The translations under genes and the position numbers were made by a program. Source: Clostridioides difficile (GTDB taxonomy: Bacteria; Bacillota; Clostridia; Peptostreptococcales; Peptostreptococcaceae). From it: a stretch of 64,000 nucleotides of DNA. The stretch spans positions 1 through 64,000 of the forward strand of contig NZ_JRHN01000025.1 in NCBI RefSeq assembly GCF_001299635.1. Reading direction: 5' to 3'. This document shows, one piece after another, positions 60,546 to 64,000 of this stretch (positions are counted from its first letter, which is position 1; each line of letters begins with the position of its first letter). Under the pieces are notes generated by a model. That model saw only the letters and a list, made by a program, of their open reading frames with translations. It was not told where the DNA came from and made no database searches.

Positions 60546-61736
60546 ATGCAAAAAAATGTAAAAAAAGCAAAAGCAACAGGCTCTATTTTAGCTATTTTTG
60601 GAGTTGCAAGTGTTCTTTTTAGCTCTCATGCTGGAGGAGGATTTGCTACAGGGAATCAAGAAACTCAGTATTATGTGCAGTATGGATGGACAGCACCACT
60701 CATGGCAGTTTTAGCAATGATTATACTTACTGCTACTATGAGAGAAGTTATTATAATGTATAATAATAATAATTGTAGGAATTATAAGGATTTATTTTGT
60801 GAACTTTGGAGTCCATATCCAAAACTTGAAATAATATGGGAAATATATTACTATCTAATGGTTTTAATAGCCGTAAGTGCTGTAATAGCAGGTGCAGCAG
60901 CAGTATTCCAAAGTATAGGTATGAATTATTTTGTATCTGTATTTATTATAGGAATCGTACTTCTTGCCTTTACTATATTTGGAGCTATGCTTGTATCTAA
61001 AGCAGCTACAGCAATGACAATAGCTATACTAATATGTACACTTACTATTTTTATTGTAGGAATAAAAGCTAAGGTACCAGAAATAACAGGAATATTATCA
61101 AATAGAACTAGTTTCACACCAGGATATATCAAGCCAATACTCAATACCTTTATTTATGCAGGTTTTCAGTCAGTTGTTATACCTACACTTGCAGGATGTT
61201 CAAGACCACTTCTTAAAAACTCAAAAGAAGCGACTAAAGCAATGGTAGTTTCATTTATTATGAATGCAGTTGCGTTAGGGCTTGCTGTAACTATGTTAAT
61301 GGGATGGTATAAAGAATTTACTGCTGCTGGTCAAACAACACTTCCTACTCTTTATGTTGCAAGTCAATCTGGAAATAATACTATATATATAATTTATAAT
61401 GTTGCATTATTCCTTTGCTTAATGTCTACAGGAGTAACTACCATATTTGGTCTTGTAAATAGATTTGAAGACCATAAAGCACTTTCTTTCCTTTCTTCAA
61501 AAATGAAAAGAAGGGTATTTACAGCCTGTGCAATAATGATAGTGTCAATGCTTATATCTCTTACAGGATTAAGTAATATAGTTAAATACGGATATGGATA
61601 TTGTGGTTATTTGGGTCTATTCACTATAGTAATTCCTTTCCTTACATTAGGTCATTATAAGAATAAGAAATTTGCAAAGGAACATCCAGAAGCTAAATGG
61701 CCAGCCGAATTAAACGAAAATATTGAAAATTTATAA
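60546..61736 (+). CDS. YkvI-like APC-fold membrane transporter
   Basis: This 396-residue protein has about ten to eleven hydrophobic segments. The early helix break FSSHAGGGFATGNQE resembles the substrate site of APC-fold carriers. The family is the uncharacterised YkvI group, related to sodium-coupled amine/amino-acid transporters. A C-terminal soluble tail (about 375-396) is charged. Substrate unknown. GGGGAGG precedes the ATG. The long AT-rich region in front suggests independent control. Confidence 0.85.
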   Translation: MQKNVKKAKATGSILAIFGVASVLFSSHAGGGFATGNQETQYYVQYGWTAPLMAVLAMIILTATMREVIIMYNNNNCRNYKDLFCELWSPYPKLEIIWEIYYYLMVLIAVSAVIAGAAAVFQSIGMNYFVSVFIIGIVLLAFTIFGAMLVSKAATAMTIAILICTLTIFIVGIKAKVPEITGILSNRTSFTPGYIKPILNTFIYAGFQSVVIPTLAGCSRPLLKNSKEATKAMVVSFIMNAVALGLAVTMLMGWYKEFTAAGQTTLPTLYVASQSGNNTIYIIYNVALFLCLMSTGVTTIFGLVNRFEDHKALSFLSSKMKRRVFTACAIMIVSMLISLTGLSNIVKYGYGYCGYLGLFTIVIPFLTLGHYKNKKFAKEHPEAKWPAELNENIENL

Positions 61737-61909
61737 GGTGAGTAGTACTTTAAATAAAAGAGATAGTTTAATTAATAAGTCGAAAATATAGTCAAAAAAA
61801 TAGAGTATATTACTATTTAAATATGATAAAATAGGGTTGAAAAATAAATTGATAAATTAAAATTTGGAAAATATAATGAACATAATATATTTATTAGGAG
61901 AATTAAGTT

Positions 61910-62299
61910 ATGGAAAATATTGAAGAATTGCTCCCTAAAGATAAATTTGATAATAGTAATATCGAAAAATTAAAATTATTATCTGATGAAGACATAAGGC
62001 CGATTTGTTATAGATTATTGGAATGGATGCAAGATTATAACTGGCCTGTTGCAAAAAAAATTTTACCTGTTTTGGCTCTACATCAAGAGTTAATTACTCC
62101 ATTAATAATGAATGTTCTTTCAGAAGACGATGATGACTGGAAATATTGGATAATTTCATGTCTTTTGCCACTGTTTGTAGATAAAAATCTTGAACCTATA
62201 ATTCCACTTGTTAAGAGAATCGCTGAGAAGCCAACTAAATGGGAATGTGAAGCAGAGGTAGATGAAATATCAAAAGTATTCTTAAAAAGAATATTATAA
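61910..62299 (+). CDS. DUF5071 domain protein
   Basis: This 129-residue helical protein begins MENIEELLPKDKFDNSNIEKL and contains CYRLLEWMQDYNWPVAKK, the recognisable DUF5071 core. It is an armadillo/HEAT-like fold that may be immunity- or interaction-related in other bacteria; no biochemical role is known to me. No toxin gene lies nearby here. A terminator follows after about 90 bases. Confidence 0.8.
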   Translation: MENIEELLPKDKFDNSNIEKLKLLSDEDIRPICYRLLEWMQDYNWPVAKKILPVLALHQELITPLIMNVLSEDDDDWKYWIISCLLPLFVDKNLEPIIPLVKRIAEKPTKWECEAEVDEISKVFLKRIL

Positions 62300-62389
62300 A
62301 TAATAGTTGAGTATATTTATTGAGATTATTTGTAAAATTTAATATTAAACAACTTGGAAACAGGTAATATAAAATTAATAATAGATAGA

Positions 62390-62424
62390 AAAAGCTGTAA
62401 TCATAAAGGTTACAGCTTTTTTAT
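62390..62424. terminator. Bidirectional terminator between DUF5071 and DEAD-box genes
   Basis: AAAAGCTGTAA (62390-62400) pairs with TTACAGCTTTT (62410-62420), with T-runs on both strands. Confidence 0.88.
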
Positions 62425-62521
62425 ACAATATAAAATAGTATTATAATAAAGAAAAAGTTGATACCTACTTTCTGTATATTATAGTGTTTATATACTATTG
62501 GCATTTTAAGTAGTCTATATA

Positions 62522-63631
62522 TTACAATTCTATAATTCTTCTACTAATTTTAGATTCTATAGCTGTTTCTATTTCACTTAGCATTCGTTCATTTTTAGGG
62601 TCAATAAAAGCACATGTATAGCCTTCTTCGCCAGCTCTACCAGTTCTACCAATACGATGGATATAGTCCTCTGATGTTTCTGGCAAATCGTAATTATATA
62701 TATGACTAACTCCAGATATATCAAGACCACGAGAGGCAACATCTGTAGCTATTAAGTATTGTATATCTAAATTTCTAAATGATTTCATTATTCTTTCACG
62801 TTTTGATTGAGCAATATCACTGTGCAGTTTTTGACAATTGTATCCTCTTATAGCAAGTGCTTCTTCAAGATTGTCAACTCTTCTTTTAGTTCTACAAAAT
62901 ATTATTGCCATAAAAGGATTATCTTCATCTAAAACTTTACATAAAGCATCCAGTTTTTTTCTATCTGTAGTTTCTACTACTTCTTGTTTTATATTATTAA
63001 GAGTAATTTCTTCTTTTTGAATAGAAACTATAACTGGATTCTTTGTATATCTATAAGCTAATTTTTTTACTTGAGAATTCATAGTTGCAGAAAAGCATAA
63101 TGTTTGCTTTTTGTTTGAAGTTTCTTTTAAAATAGCTTCAACTTCATTTTTAAATCCCATAAGCAACATTTGGTCTGCTTCATCTAAAACAAAAGTTTTT
63201 AACTTACTAAGGTCAATCGTTTTTCTATTTAGATGGTCTAAAAGTCTACCTGGTGTAGCTATAATCATATGGATATTTCCTTTTAGTTTCTTTATTTGAG
63301 AACCAATATCCTTTCCTCCGTAAGCTGCTAGAATATTTACGTCTTTAGATTCTTTAAGTTTTATAGCTTCTTCTGTTATTTGAATAGCTAGTTCTCTTGT
63401 TGGAGAGAGTATAAGTACTTGTATATCATCTATATCTAATGATATATTTTCAAATATTGGAAGCAAAAAAGCAAGTGTTTTTCCTGTACCAGTTTGAGCC
63501 TCTGCTATAACATCTTTTCCTTCTTTTATCAATTGAATACTTTCTTTTTGTATAGGTGTAGGTGCTGTTATTCCTGATTTTCCTAGAATATTTATTGTAT
63601 TTTCACTAATCCCTAAGCTTTTGAAATCCAT
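62522..63631 (-). CDS. Minimal DEAD-box RNA helicase (YfmL-like)
   Basis: This 369-residue helicase has only the two RecA lobes. Walker A is AQTGTGKT (45-52), DEAD is at 150-153, then SAT and HRIGRTGRAG. The chain stops about 45 residues after the last motif, as in the shortest Bacillus DEAD-box proteins such as YfmL. I choose the ATG at 63631, because the AAAGGTAAG ribosome site lies within the extra 18 bases of an upstream in-frame ATG at 63649. It lacks the C-terminal RNA-binding domain of the paralogue at 6756. Confidence 0.9.
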   Translation of the reverse strand: MDFKSLGISENTINILGKSGITAPTPIQKESIQLIKEGKDVIAEAQTGTGKTLAFLLPIFENISLDIDDIQVLILSPTRELAIQITEEAIKLKESKDVNILAAYGGKDIGSQIKKLKGNIHMIIATPGRLLDHLNRKTIDLSKLKTFVLDEADQMLLMGFKNEVEAILKETSNKKQTLCFSATMNSQVKKLAYRYTKNPVIVSIQKEEITLNNIKQEVVETTDRKKLDALCKVLDEDNPFMAIIFCRTKRRVDNLEEALAIRGYNCQKLHSDIAQSKRERIMKSFRNLDIQYLIATDVASRGLDISGVSHIYNYDLPETSEDYIHRIGRTGRAGEEGYTCAFIDPKNERMLSEIETAIESKISRRIIEL

Positions 63632-64000
63632 TATTATCTTACCTTTCATGAAAAATTTTCTTTTTTATTAATCAATTAATAATATCATATTTGTAAGTAT
63701 TTTTAGTAATTTTTTTGATTATTATTTATATAGTTTAGAAATACATGAAGATACTTTAAAATGGAATGTATCTTAAATTAAATTTTAGTAGGAATTTTAT
63801 AGGTTTATTTTTAAAGGTTTTTTGAAAATAAACCTATTTAAAAATTAAATTAAAATGCAAGAAAAACATAATAACTTTCATTTTTAAGAAGTTTTCACAA
63901 AAAAGAAAAAATATAGTGCAATAAATGATATAAAGTAATATAATAGATTACAAGATATGAAAAGGCAAAAAAATAAATTGCAAATGAAATTAAAATGAAT
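63632..64000. other. Terminal intergenic region
   Basis: No gene is visible up to the window end. A perfect 13-bp inverted repeat (ATAGGTTTATTTT at 63799-63811 with 63825-63837) may be a terminator for a gene beyond the window or a regulatory hairpin upstream of the minus-strand helicase. Confidence 0.55.

Overview
The window is a low-GC (roughly 28-30 percent by eye), strictly anaerobic, endospore-forming Firmicute chromosome. Gene content and protein sequence fit Clostridioides difficile closely: spoIIAA-spoIIAB-sigF followed by spoVACDE, a class A PBP next to yunB/spoIVB and an amidase, an rbr-perR-desulfoferrodoxin operon, and a HadA-like CoA-transferase. I recognise no phage, plasmid, rRNA, tRNA or CRISPR. 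It reads as core chromosome with several catabolic modules.

Layout. 1-8.4 kb: a PAS-GGDEF-EAL c-di-GMP protein, pyruvate formate-lyase and its activase (minus strand), a CaCA antiporter and a DEAD-box helicase with a C-terminal RNA-binding domain. 8.6-14.3 kb: a complete sorbitol (glucitol) PTS operon with a PRD-type regulator, gutM, EIIC, separate EIIB and EIIC proteins, EIIA and sorbitol-6-phosphate dehydrogenase. 14.5-16.6 kb: an orphan molybdopterin oxidoreductase. 16.6-20.5 kb: the forespore sigma-F operon behind a sigma-H-type promoter, then the spoVA channel genes. 20.7-25.6 kb: a LacI-family regulator and a four-gene module (DUF3100 membrane protein, small membrane protein, M20 amidohydrolase, DUF1177 protein) of unknown pathway. 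25.7-31.7 kb: a cell-wall and sporulation cluster (class A PBP with a tandem-repeat tail, YunB, SpoIVB, amidase). 31.8-40.7 kb: housekeeping (ABC-F, HflX, HEAT-repeat protein, Nudix-like protein, YigZ, two half-size TSUP carriers, NadE, YebC). 41.1-49.3 kb: a sigma-54-driven operon (crotonase, GntP-type permease, class III CoA-transferase, acyl-CoA dehydrogenase, EtfB, EtfA) followed by its likely sigma-54 activator. 49.4-55.7 kb: a zinc-ribbon protein, an 11-unit repeat protein, a flavodoxin-like protein, a second (membrane) GGDEF-EAL protein, a universal stress protein paired with a degenerate PTS EIIB-like protein, and a GntR regulator. 55.9-58.9 kb: an oxidative-stress operon (rubrerythrin, PerR, desulfoferrodoxin, rubredoxin-FMN fusion) with a PerR-box-like dyad. 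59.1-63.6 kb: an MBL-fold protein, a YkvI-like transporter, a DUF5071 protein and a short DEAD-box helicase.

How the parts connect. The sigma-54 operon has the composition of a cai/fix-type reductive pathway: CoA activation, hydratase, enoyl-CoA reductase and ETF, with a GntP permease for uptake. It is the strongest candidate for an under-described catabolic system here, and I place a -24/-12 promoter and a possible enhancer dyad upstream of it. The LacI-DUF3100-M20-DUF1177 module is the other good candidate. The PerR operon appears autoregulated, and its PerR has Thr at position 41 in the DNA-binding helix region.
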